From assembly GCA_030527085.1 (NCBI GenBank), contig JAUNBN010000025.1:1-5090 (forward strand): DNA of 5,090 nucleotides, given 5' to 3'. Shown piece after piece: positions 1-4,460 of this stretch. Source of the stretch: Oscillospiraceae bacterium (GTDB taxonomy: Bacteria > Bacillota > Clostridia > Oscillospirales > Ruminococcaceae). Numbering within the stretch: the first letter of the stretch is position 1; each line of letters starts with the position of its first letter. Made by a program: the position numbers and the translations under genes. Below the pieces are notes generated by a model. The model was given only the letters and a program-made list of their open reading frames with translations, was not told where the DNA came from and ran no database searches.

Positions 1-696
1 GTTCTTGCCGCCGTCGGCGTGCTGGGCCATGCGCTCGGTTATGGCCTTGATGACATTCTTTTTGCCGCGTATTTTCTCGCGCGGTATAAGATGGCCGGGC
101 GGGTCCATATTGAGCAGGGGGCAGATGCCTAGCATTGTTCCCAGAACCTGCTCGGTCTTGCTTATGCGCCCGCCGCGGTAGTAGCTCGTTAGGTCGGTTG
201 AGAAGAACCAGTGGTGGATGTGCAGGCGGCGCTCGAGAACGTAATCGCGCGCCTCGTCGCAGCCGTCGCCCGCGTCGCGGCGGTCGGCGGCCAGGGTTAC
301 CAGCAGGCCGTAGCCCGAGGAGGCGCCGCGCGAATCGACTATGTTTACGGTGCGCTCGGGGTATTTCTCTTTTAGCTCGTCCGCGGCGGCAACAGCGGAG
401 TTGTAAGCGCCCGAAAGTCCGCTCGAAAGGGAGATGTGGAGTATGTCCCTTCCCTCCTTGAGCATGGGCTCGAAGAAATCTATAAACTGGCCTACGGTGA
501 CCTGCGAGGTCGTGGGAGCCGCGCCCTCGGATATCCTTTTGTAGAACTCCTCGAATGGCATGGAGCGCCCGAGGTCATCAGGGTATTCCTCGCCGTCCAT
601 GGTAAAGTGGAAACAGACGTAGGGTATTCTGCGCTCGTCGAAAAACTCTTGGGACATATCGGCCGTGGAACAGCAGGTGAGTTCAAATTTAGACAT
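1..696 (-). CDS. DegV family fatty-acid-binding protein, C-terminus cut by window edge
   Basis: Reading leftward from ATG at 696, 232 codons stay open to the window edge; DegV proteins are usually about 280-300 residues, so roughly the last 50-60 are missing. Seen directly: N-terminus MSKFELTCCSTADM, a TTSQV motif at residues 62-66, SLSSGLSGAYNSA at 89-101, a TVNIVDSRGASSGYG stretch at 116-130, HHWFFSTDLT at 161-170 and YYRGGRIS at 172-179. The TSQ and SSGLSG motifs correspond to the parts of DegV/FakB proteins that hold a fatty-acid carboxylate; in Bacillota, FakB proteins present fatty acids to the FakA kinase for entry into phospholipid synthesis. The protein should be cytosolic, as no signal peptide or membrane segment is visible. 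The start is supported by AAAGGAG at 703-709, six bases upstream, and a promoter just beyond. Family is secure; the actual ligand is not known from sequence, and no fakA is next to it. It is downstream of the kinase gene on the same strand but has its own promoter. Confidence 0.93.
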   Translation of the reverse strand, partial: MSKFELTCCSTADMSQEFFDERRIPYVCFHFTMDGEEYPDDLGRSMPFEEFYKRISEGAAPTTSQVTVGQFIDFFEPMLKEGRDILHISLSSGLSGAYNSAVAAADELKEKYPERTVNIVDSRGASSGYGLLVTLAADRRDAGDGCDEARDYVLERRLHIHHWFFSTDLTSYYRGGRISKTEQVLGTMLGICPLLNMDPPGHLIPREKIRGKKNVIKAITERMAQHADGGKN

Positions 697-728
697 TTCC
701 CGCTCCTTTGCGTTTTGTATTAGCAGGG

Positions 729-757
729 ATTATAGCACTAATCCGCCGCGCTGGCAA
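729..757 (-). promoter_or_regulatory. Promoter of the DegV-family gene
   Basis: On the minus strand, a perfect -10 hexamer TATAAT (729-734) lies 17 bp downstream of a -35-like TTGCCA (752-757, four of six consensus bases). Transcription would start near 722, giving a leader of about 26 nt that includes the AAAGGAG ribosome binding site. The match and spacing are typical of a housekeeping sigma-70/sigma-A promoter, so the gene can be expressed independently of the kinase gene upstream. Confidence 0.75.
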
Positions 758-765
758 ATTAAGAG

Positions 766-796
766 AGCGCGGGGGAGACAGGAAAAAGCCCGCGCT
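766..796. other. Small GC-rich hairpin upstream of the DegV promoter
   Basis: AGCGCGGG (766-773) and CCCGCGCT (789-796) are perfect inverted repeats with a 15-nt loop. On the minus strand the hairpin lies after the kinase-gene terminator and nine bases before the -35 box of the DegV gene. It could be a back-up transcription stop or a protein-binding site, but in GC-rich DNA an 8-bp repeat can arise by chance. Confidence 0.3.
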
Positions 797-844
797 GCCC
801 TTGTGCTAGCGGACGCGGCGAAGACGGCCCGGAGGGCGAGAATA

Positions 845-872
845 CAGCCGGAACGGCAAAGCGTTCCGGCTG
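845..872 (-). terminator. Hairpin terminator after the glycerol kinase-like gene
   Basis: CAGCCGGAACG (845-855) and CGTTCCGGCTG (862-872) form a perfect 11-bp GC-rich stem with a 6-nt loop, starting 26 nt after the TGA of the kinase gene. Read leftward, the stem is followed by TATTCTC, a poor U-tract; read rightward it is followed by CTTTT. The position argues for termination of the leftward kinase transcript, but the better T-run is on the other strand, so it may be bidirectional or only partly efficient. Confidence 0.65.
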
Positions 873-898
873 CTTTTAACGGATGGCAGGTTTGGCTC

Positions 899-2395
899 TC
901 AGGCCTTCTTTATCCAGTTGCCCGAGCGCTCGACGGCGCGGCGCCAGCCGTCCATGAGCTCCTCGCGGCGGGCTTCGTCTACCTGAGGCTCGAAGAGGCG
1001 CTCTATCTGCCAGTTGTCGGCAACCTCCTGAACGCTCTTGTAGTAACCTACTGCCAGACCGGCGAGGTAGGCCGCGCCGAGGCAGGTCGTTTCCGTGATA
1101 ACGGGACGGGCCACGGGAACGCCCAGTATATCAGCCTGGAATTGGCACATATAGTCGCTCTTGGCTCCGCCGCCATCGACTCTGAGTGCCGTTATCTTGG
1201 TTCCGGAGAGCTCCTCCATATCGTGGAAGGCCTCGGCGACCTGGAAGGCCATGCACTCGAGCGCGGCGCGGCAGACATGACCCTTTGTGGTGCCGCGGGT
1301 TATTCCTATTATCGTCCCGCGCGCATAGGGGTCGCTGTAGGGCGAGCCCAGGCCGTTGAAGGCGGGGACGAAATACACTCCGCCGTTGTCCTCTACCGTC
1401 ATCGCGAGCTTCTCGCACTCGTCGGCTTCATTGATTATTCCAAGGCCGTCGCGCAGCCACTGTATCGCCGCGCCGGAGACATTGGCCATGCCCTCAAGCC
1501 CGTACTGTATCTCGCCCTTCTGGGTGCAGAGCACGTCTGAGAAGGTGCCTCCCTGCGCTCCCTTGTAGTTTTTGCCGGTGTTGAGAATCATGAAGGAGCC
1601 GGTGCCGTAGGTGTTCTTGGCCATGCCCTCGAAAAGGCAGCCCTGGCCGAAGAGGGCGCTCTGCTGGTCGCCCGCTATTCCCGAAATGGGAACGCTCGCC
1701 CCGAAGAACTCGGCGGGGTCGGTGTTGGCGTAAACCTCGCTCGAATAGCGCAGCTCGGGCAGTATGGAGCGCGGGATGCCGAGCTCCTTTAACATCTTCT
1801 CGTCGTAATCGAGCGTAACCTGATTGAGCAGCAGGGTGCAGCCGCTGTTGGAGTAGTCCGTCACATGGGCGGCCTTGCCCGAAAGCTTCCAGACCAGCCA
1901 GGAATCGACGGTGCCGAAGAGAACGTCGCCCGCCTCTATTCCCTTGCGGACCTCCTCGTTGTTCTTCATGACCCACTCAATTTTGGGCCCCGCGCAGTTT
2001 GTGACGATTATCATGCCGGTGCGTGCCATTATGTCCTCGCCGTCCTTTTTGATGAGCTCGTCACAGCGCTCAGCGGTGCGGATGTCCTGCCAGACGATGC
2101 TCGGGCAGAGCGCGCGGCCGGTGTTTTTATCCCAGAAGACCGTCGTCTCGCGCTGGTTCGTGATTCCTATGGCGGCGATGTCCGAGGGGGCTATGCCTTT
2201 TTTATCCAGCGCCTCCTTGCTGACGCGCAGCACAACCTCGTAAATCTCGTTCGCGTCGTGCTCGACCCAGCCGGGATTCGGGAAGAACTGCGTAAATTCG
2301 CTGTAGGCGCTTGAGATGATGTTCGCCTTTTCGTCAAAAACTATGACGGTCGTGCCGGTGGTGCCCTGGTCGATACCGAGTACGTACTTGCTCAT
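899..2395 (-). CDS. glpK: Glycerol kinase-like FGGY-family carbohydrate kinase
   Basis: A 498-residue protein, the usual GlpK length, that aligns along its whole length with glycerol kinases, which make sn-glycerol 3-phosphate from glycerol and ATP in the cytosol. Seen directly: N-terminal ATP-binding segment GIDQGTTGTT (7-16), ITNQRETT (78-85), IVWQDIRTAE (100-109), SGIAGDQQSALFGQ (238-251) with the expected catalytic base Asp243, KNTYGTGSFM (260-269), a good second FGGY signature at 360-380, and LRVDGGG (404-410). Expected glycerol contacts Arg82, Glu83, Trp102, Asp243, Gln244 and Phe268 are kept. However, Asn133 replaces the conserved Tyr (E. coli Tyr135), Glu229 stands where Bacillota GlpK has the HPr-phosphorylated His, and Ser234 replaces the E. 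coli FBP-site Arg236. The start at 2395 is set by GGAGG at 2401-2405; the upstream ATG at 2440 has no such site. No glpF or glpD/glpO is adjacent. Kinase family is certain; glycerol as substrate is likely but not assured. Confidence 0.9.
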   Translation of the reverse strand: MSKYVLGIDQGTTGTTVIVFDEKANIISSAYSEFTQFFPNPGWVEHDANEIYEVVLRVSKEALDKKGIAPSDIAAIGITNQRETTVFWDKNTGRALCPSIVWQDIRTAERCDELIKKDGEDIMARTGMIIVTNCAGPKIEWVMKNNEEVRKGIEAGDVLFGTVDSWLVWKLSGKAAHVTDYSNSGCTLLLNQVTLDYDEKMLKELGIPRSILPELRYSSEVYANTDPAEFFGASVPISGIAGDQQSALFGQGCLFEGMAKNTYGTGSFMILNTGKNYKGAQGGTFSDVLCTQKGEIQYGLEGMANVSGAAIQWLRDGLGIINEADECEKLAMTVEDNGGVYFVPAFNGLGSPYSDPYARGTIIGITRGTTKGHVCRAALECMAFQVAEAFHDMEELSGTKITALRVDGGGAKSDYMCQFQADILGVPVARPVITETTCLGAAYLAGLAVGYYKSVQEVADNWQIERLFEPQVDEARREELMDGWRRAVERSGNWIKKA

Positions 2396-2400
2396 TATTT

Positions 2401-2405
2401 CCTCC
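2401..2405 (-). promoter_or_regulatory. Ribosome binding site that fixes the kinase start
   Basis: GGAGG on the minus strand sits five bases before the ATG at 2395. This chooses that start over the in-frame ATG at 2440, which would add 15 residues not typical of GlpK and would overlap the leader's inverted repeat. Confidence 0.85.
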
Positions 2406-2439
2406 AAAATATTCGTTTGATAATTGTGCAACTCGCTCA

Positions 2440-2464
2440 ATTTTATCAGGCTTAAGGATAAAAT
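2440..2464. promoter_or_regulatory. AT-rich inverted repeat in the kinase leader, candidate operator
   Basis: ATTTTATC (2440-2447) and GATAAAAT (2457-2464) are perfect 8-bp inverted repeats separated by nine bases. The repeat lies about 10-35 nt downstream of the predicted transcription start of the kinase gene and ends 35 bp before its ribosome binding site. That position and symmetry suit a dimeric repressor's binding site. An RNA hairpin role is less likely because the stem is AT-only apart from one G-C pair. The regulator is unknown. Confidence 0.45.
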
Positions 2465-2481
2465 CTTTGGTCGTCCTGTCC

Positions 2482-2510
2482 AGTGTACCCCTATGTGGTG
2501 TAATAGTCAA
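2482..2510 (-). promoter_or_regulatory. Promoter of the glycerol kinase-like gene
   Basis: On the minus strand, TTGACT (2505-2510, five of six consensus bases) is followed after 17 bp by TACACT (2482-2487, four of six). Transcription would start near 2475 and leave a leader of about 80 nt containing the inverted repeat at 2440-2464. The weaker -10 box would fit a regulated promoter, which is inference only. Confidence 0.6.
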
Positions 2511-2523
2511 CAATTATCTCAGA

Positions 2524-2538
2524 GCGGGAGTGTCCCGC
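2524..2538. other. Short hairpin between the divergent promoters
   Basis: GCGGGA (2524-2529) and TCCCGC (2533-2538) form a perfect 6-bp stem with a 3-nt loop. It lies just upstream of the kinase -35 box on the minus strand and about 80 bp upstream of the amidohydrolase -35 box. No T-run follows on either strand, so it is not an intrinsic terminator. Its role is unknown. Confidence 0.3.
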
Positions 2539-2579
2539 CGCGTAGAATTTGCGCTCCGGACCCCCCTCCGCCTTCGGCA

Positions 2580-2596
2580 CAATGTCATTAAATCAG
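2580..2596 (+). repeat. Intergenic 17-bp motif, copy 1
   Basis: CAATGTCATTAAATCAG. Sixteen of 17 bases recur in inverted orientation at 4383-4399, and a looser version is at 4267-4284. The core AATGTCATT is itself a near-palindrome (AATG/CATT around one base). This copy ends 23 bp before the -35 box of the amidohydrolase promoter, a position where an activator could bind. It could equally be part of a dispersed intergenic repeat. Confidence 0.5.
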
Positions 2597-2619
2597 CAGC
2601 TCCCCTCTATTCCCTTCCC

Positions 2620-2648
2620 TTGAAGATATTTGCGCGATGGTGTATTGT
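2620..2648 (+). promoter_or_regulatory. Promoter of the amidohydrolase gene
   Basis: TTGAAG (2620-2625) and TATTGT (2643-2648) are separated by 17 bp, each matching four of six consensus bases. The predicted start near 2655 gives a short leader of under 20 nt that just includes the ribosome binding site. It diverges from the kinase promoter, with 109 bp between the two -35 boxes. Confidence 0.5.
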
Positions 2649-2660
2649 TAAAAAAACTCG

Positions 2661-2667
2661 AAAGAGG
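2661..2667 (+). promoter_or_regulatory. Ribosome binding site deciding the amidohydrolase start
   Basis: AAAGAGG is four bases before the ATG at 2672 and seven before the ATG at 2675; a third in-frame ATG lies at 2681. It excludes the upstream in-frame ATG at 2630, which would lie upstream of the predicted transcription start. Choice among 2672, 2675 and 2681 cannot be settled from sequence and changes only one to three residues. Confidence 0.7.
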
Positions 2668-2671
2668 CTTC

Positions 2672-4207
2672 ATGATGAATATGGATTTTGCTGTAATCAA
2701 CGCAAATGTCATACCGATGGTCGGAGGCGTACGCGCCGAGGCGGTATTTATAAAGGACGGCATAATAGAGGCCGTGGGCGCGAGCGCCGAAATAGCGGAG
2801 CTCTGCCGGCGGCATGGCCTGAAGGCGCACGACGCCGCGGGCGCAACCGTTCTGCCCGCCTTCTACGACTGCCATGTGCATATGCTCACCACAGGCATGA
2901 ACGCGATGGCAGCGGACCTCTACGACTGCGCGGACATACCCTCTCTCATCGCGCTTTTGAAGGAGACGGAAAGCGCTCTTGAGGATGACAGCTGGGTCTT
3001 CGGCAAACGGCTGGACGAATCCCGCCTCGCCGAGGGGCGGCCCCCTCTGATGAGCGAGCTTGACGAGATTGAACGGCCGGTCTTTATCATCGACAGGGGC
3101 AAGCACTACACTCTCGTAAACCGGGCGGCCTTTGAGGCGCTGGAGGTAGATCCCGAGCTTAAAGGGGTGCGCCGCGATGAAGACGGCCTGCTGACGGGCC
3201 GGCTGCAGGACGAGGCCAACAAATACGCCCAGCAGAAATACTTCCTTTCCTGGACAGACGAGCAGCGCGCCGACGCGATAAGATACACCGCCGCGCTCGC
3301 GGCCTCGCGCGGTATATGCACCCTGCACCCGCAGGAGGGGCTGGACAGCTCGGACGACGATGTGCGGCTGATGCTCAGTATCAAAGATGAACTGCCCGTA
3401 GATATAGAGGTTTTCTGGAACACACCGGACGTCAACAATATCCTTGAAGCCGGGCTTAAAAGCTGGGGCGGCGACATCCTGCTGGACGGCTCCATAGGCT
3501 CGCGCACGGCTGCCTTTTCGCAGAAGTATTGCGACGGCGACACGAGCGGCTATCTCAATCTGAGCGATGAAGAGGTGCTGCGCTTTGTCAAGACCGCACT
3601 GGAAAACGACCTGACGATATCCTTCCACGCCATCGGCGAACTCGCCATCACTCAGGCGCTGGACGCGATGGAGAGGGCGCTTAAGGAAATGCCCGAAAAA
3701 GCGCCGGGCGCGAGGCTGCGTCTGGAGCATTTCGGCTTTCCGAGCGAGCGCGACATTCAAAGAGCGGGCGCTCTGAAGCTGAGGGTTTCCATGCAGTCGG
3801 CCTTTACGGCGCTGCGCGGCGGCCCCGGAACGGTCTACCGCTCGCGGCTGGGCGAGGAGCGCGAGCGCGGCGGCTATCCCTCGCGCCGCCTGCTCGACGC
3901 GGGCTGCATTCTCGGCGGGGGCTCGGATTCGGACGTCACCCCCATGGATTCGCTCTTCGGAATCTACGCGGCCGTAAATCAGCCCTATCCCGAAAACGCC
4001 CTCACGCCCTTCGAGGCCGTAAGAATGTACACAATCGACGCGGCGCGCCTCGCCTTTGAGGACGACATTAAGGGCAGCCTGGAAAGAGGAAAGCAGGGAA
4101 ATCTGGTAATTCTCGAGGAGGATCCGATGCAGACAGACCCAAAAAAGATAAAAGATATAAAGGTCCTGAAGACCGTCCGCAGAGGAGAGGTCGTCTTTTC
4201 CGTTTAG
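2672..4207 (+). CDS. YtcJ-like metal-dependent amidohydrolase (amidohydrolase family 3)
   Basis: A 511-residue cytosolic protein with the architecture of YtcJ-type amidohydrolases: a small N-terminal beta-domain (about 1-60), a TIM-barrel metallohydrolase domain and a C-terminal return to the beta-domain ending GNLVILEEDP...GEVVFS. Metal-binding and family motifs are visible: DCHVH (66-70) giving His68 and His70, LDGSIGSRTAAF (271-282), SFHAIG (317-322) with His319, RLEHFG (350-355) with His353, and GGGSDSDVTPMDSLFGIYAA (415-434) with the expected catalytic Asp419. No signal peptide is present. Members of this family hydrolyse amide or C-N bonds in varied small molecules (N-substituted formamide deformylase NfdA is one characterised example); the substrate cannot be inferred here. 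Two departures from the common form are HAIGE rather than HAIGD, and GSDSD rather than GSDAP. It has its own promoter and no obvious metabolic partner beside it, so context gives little help on function. Confidence 0.9.
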   Translation: MMNMDFAVINANVIPMVGGVRAEAVFIKDGIIEAVGASAEIAELCRRHGLKAHDAAGATVLPAFYDCHVHMLTTGMNAMAADLYDCADIPSLIALLKETESALEDDSWVFGKRLDESRLAEGRPPLMSELDEIERPVFIIDRGKHYTLVNRAAFEALEVDPELKGVRRDEDGLLTGRLQDEANKYAQQKYFLSWTDEQRADAIRYTAALAASRGICTLHPQEGLDSSDDDVRLMLSIKDELPVDIEVFWNTPDVNNILEAGLKSWGGDILLDGSIGSRTAAFSQKYCDGDTSGYLNLSDEEVLRFVKTALENDLTISFHAIGELAITQALDAMERALKEMPEKAPGARLRLEHFGFPSERDIQRAGALKLRVSMQSAFTALRGGPGTVYRSRLGEERERGGYPSRRLLDAGCILGGGSDSDVTPMDSLFGIYAAVNQPYPENALTPFEAVRMYTIDAARLAFEDDIKGSLERGKQGNLVILEEDPMQTDPKKIKDIKVLKTVRRGEVVFSV

Positions 4208-4215
4208 AGATAAGG

Positions 4216-4244
4216 AAAGGAGTGCCCCTGTTGCGCGCTTTTTT
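4216..4244 (+). terminator. Weak candidate terminator of the amidohydrolase gene
   Basis: AAAGGAGTGC (4216-4225) can pair with GCGCTTTTTT (4235-4244) over ten positions, three of them G-U, around a nine-base loop; the right arm contains the run of six T. It begins nine bases after the TAG stop codon. Position and T-run fit an intrinsic terminator, but the stem is weak and the T-run is partly used in pairing. Confidence 0.35.
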
Positions 4245-4266
4245 GCTTATTCCCCAGCCTGAAGCG

Positions 4267-4284
4267 CAACGTCATTTAGTTAAG
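4267..4284 (+). repeat. Intergenic motif, degenerate copy 2
   Basis: CAACGTCATTTAGTTAAG resembles copies 1 and 3 mainly over CAAyGTCATT. The flanking GCGCAAC (4264-4270) overlaps it and is an inverted repeat of GTTGCGC at 4230-4236, so the motif may sit at the base of a larger imperfect structure. It lies between two genes and encodes nothing visible. Confidence 0.35.
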
Positions 4285-4343
4285 CAATGAAAAGGCTTTT
4301 TAATCTGCATACCCCTGCGTTCCAACTCGGCTGCGCGCACTTT

Positions 4344-4386
4344 TCAGGGTATTTCCCCCCGCCTTCGGCGGGGGGAAATACCCTGA
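4344..4386. repeat. Perfect palindrome with 20-bp stem, not a canonical terminator
   Basis: The left arm (4344-4363) begins TCAGGGTATTTCCCCCC and the right arm (4367-4386) is its exact reverse complement, with only TTC (4364-4366) as the loop. The stem tip is GCC-TTC-GGC. Neither strand has a T-run after the stem (ATATAATG one way, AAAAGTG the other), so it is not a standard intrinsic terminator. It is 75 bp upstream of the mutase start. It may be a dispersed palindromic repeat of the REP type, a transcript-stabilising hairpin or a factor-assisted stop; copies elsewhere in the genome would decide. Confidence 0.8.
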
Positions 4387-4399
4387 TATAATGACATTG
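4383..4399 (-). repeat. Intergenic 17-bp motif, copy 3 (inverted)
   Basis: On the minus strand this reads CAATGTCATTATATCAG, differing from copy 1 at one base. It overlaps the last four bases of the palindrome at 4344-4386 and ends five bases before the -35 region of the mutase promoter. Its position relative to that promoter resembles that of copy 1 relative to the amidohydrolase promoter, which would suit a shared regulator site as well as a mobile-type repeat. Confidence 0.5.
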
Positions 4400-4404
4400 G
4401 CCTC

Positions 4405-4432
4405 TTTGCTTTTCGCCGCGCTCGTGTATAAT
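4405..4432 (+). promoter_or_regulatory. Promoter of the phospho-sugar mutase gene
   Basis: A perfect -10 hexamer TATAAT lies at 4427-4432. The -35 region is weak: TTTGCT (4405-4410, 16-bp spacer) or TTGCTT (4406-4411, 15-bp spacer), each with only three consensus bases. Transcription would start near 4439, giving a leader of about 22 nt with GGAGGG at 4450-4455, five bases before the ATG. A poor -35 next to the 17-bp motif would suit an activated promoter, as an inference. Confidence 0.6.
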
Positions 4433-4460
4433 ATAAGCAGCAAACTAACGGAGGGCCTTT

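Noticed and set aside
665..1540. A 291-codon open frame on the plus strand opposite the end of the kinase gene
   Set aside because: It overlaps the DegV start, its promoter and the kinase gene on the opposite strand, has no recognisable domain, and is explained by GC-rich codon use in the kinase gene.
2396..2440. An upstream ATG at 2440 that would extend the kinase by 15 residues
   Set aside because: It lacks a ribosome binding site, overlaps the inverted repeat, and glycerol kinases normally begin just before the GIDQGTT segment, as the 2395 start does.
2396..2671. A metabolite riboswitch in the divergent gap
   Set aside because: I looked for conserved riboswitch cores and long structured leaders; the kinase leader is only about 80 nt with one AT-rich repeat and the amidohydrolase leader is under 20 nt.
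2467..2982. A 171-codon plus-strand open frame spanning the divergent gap and the start of the amidohydrolase gene
   Set aside because: It runs through both predicted promoters and overlaps the amidohydrolase in another frame; the protein is Arg-rich and without recognisable features.
2648..3760. A 370-codon open frame on the minus strand inside the amidohydrolase gene
   Set aside because: The opposite strand encodes a full-length amidohydrolase with all family motifs; the antisense product shows no domain and is a composition effect.
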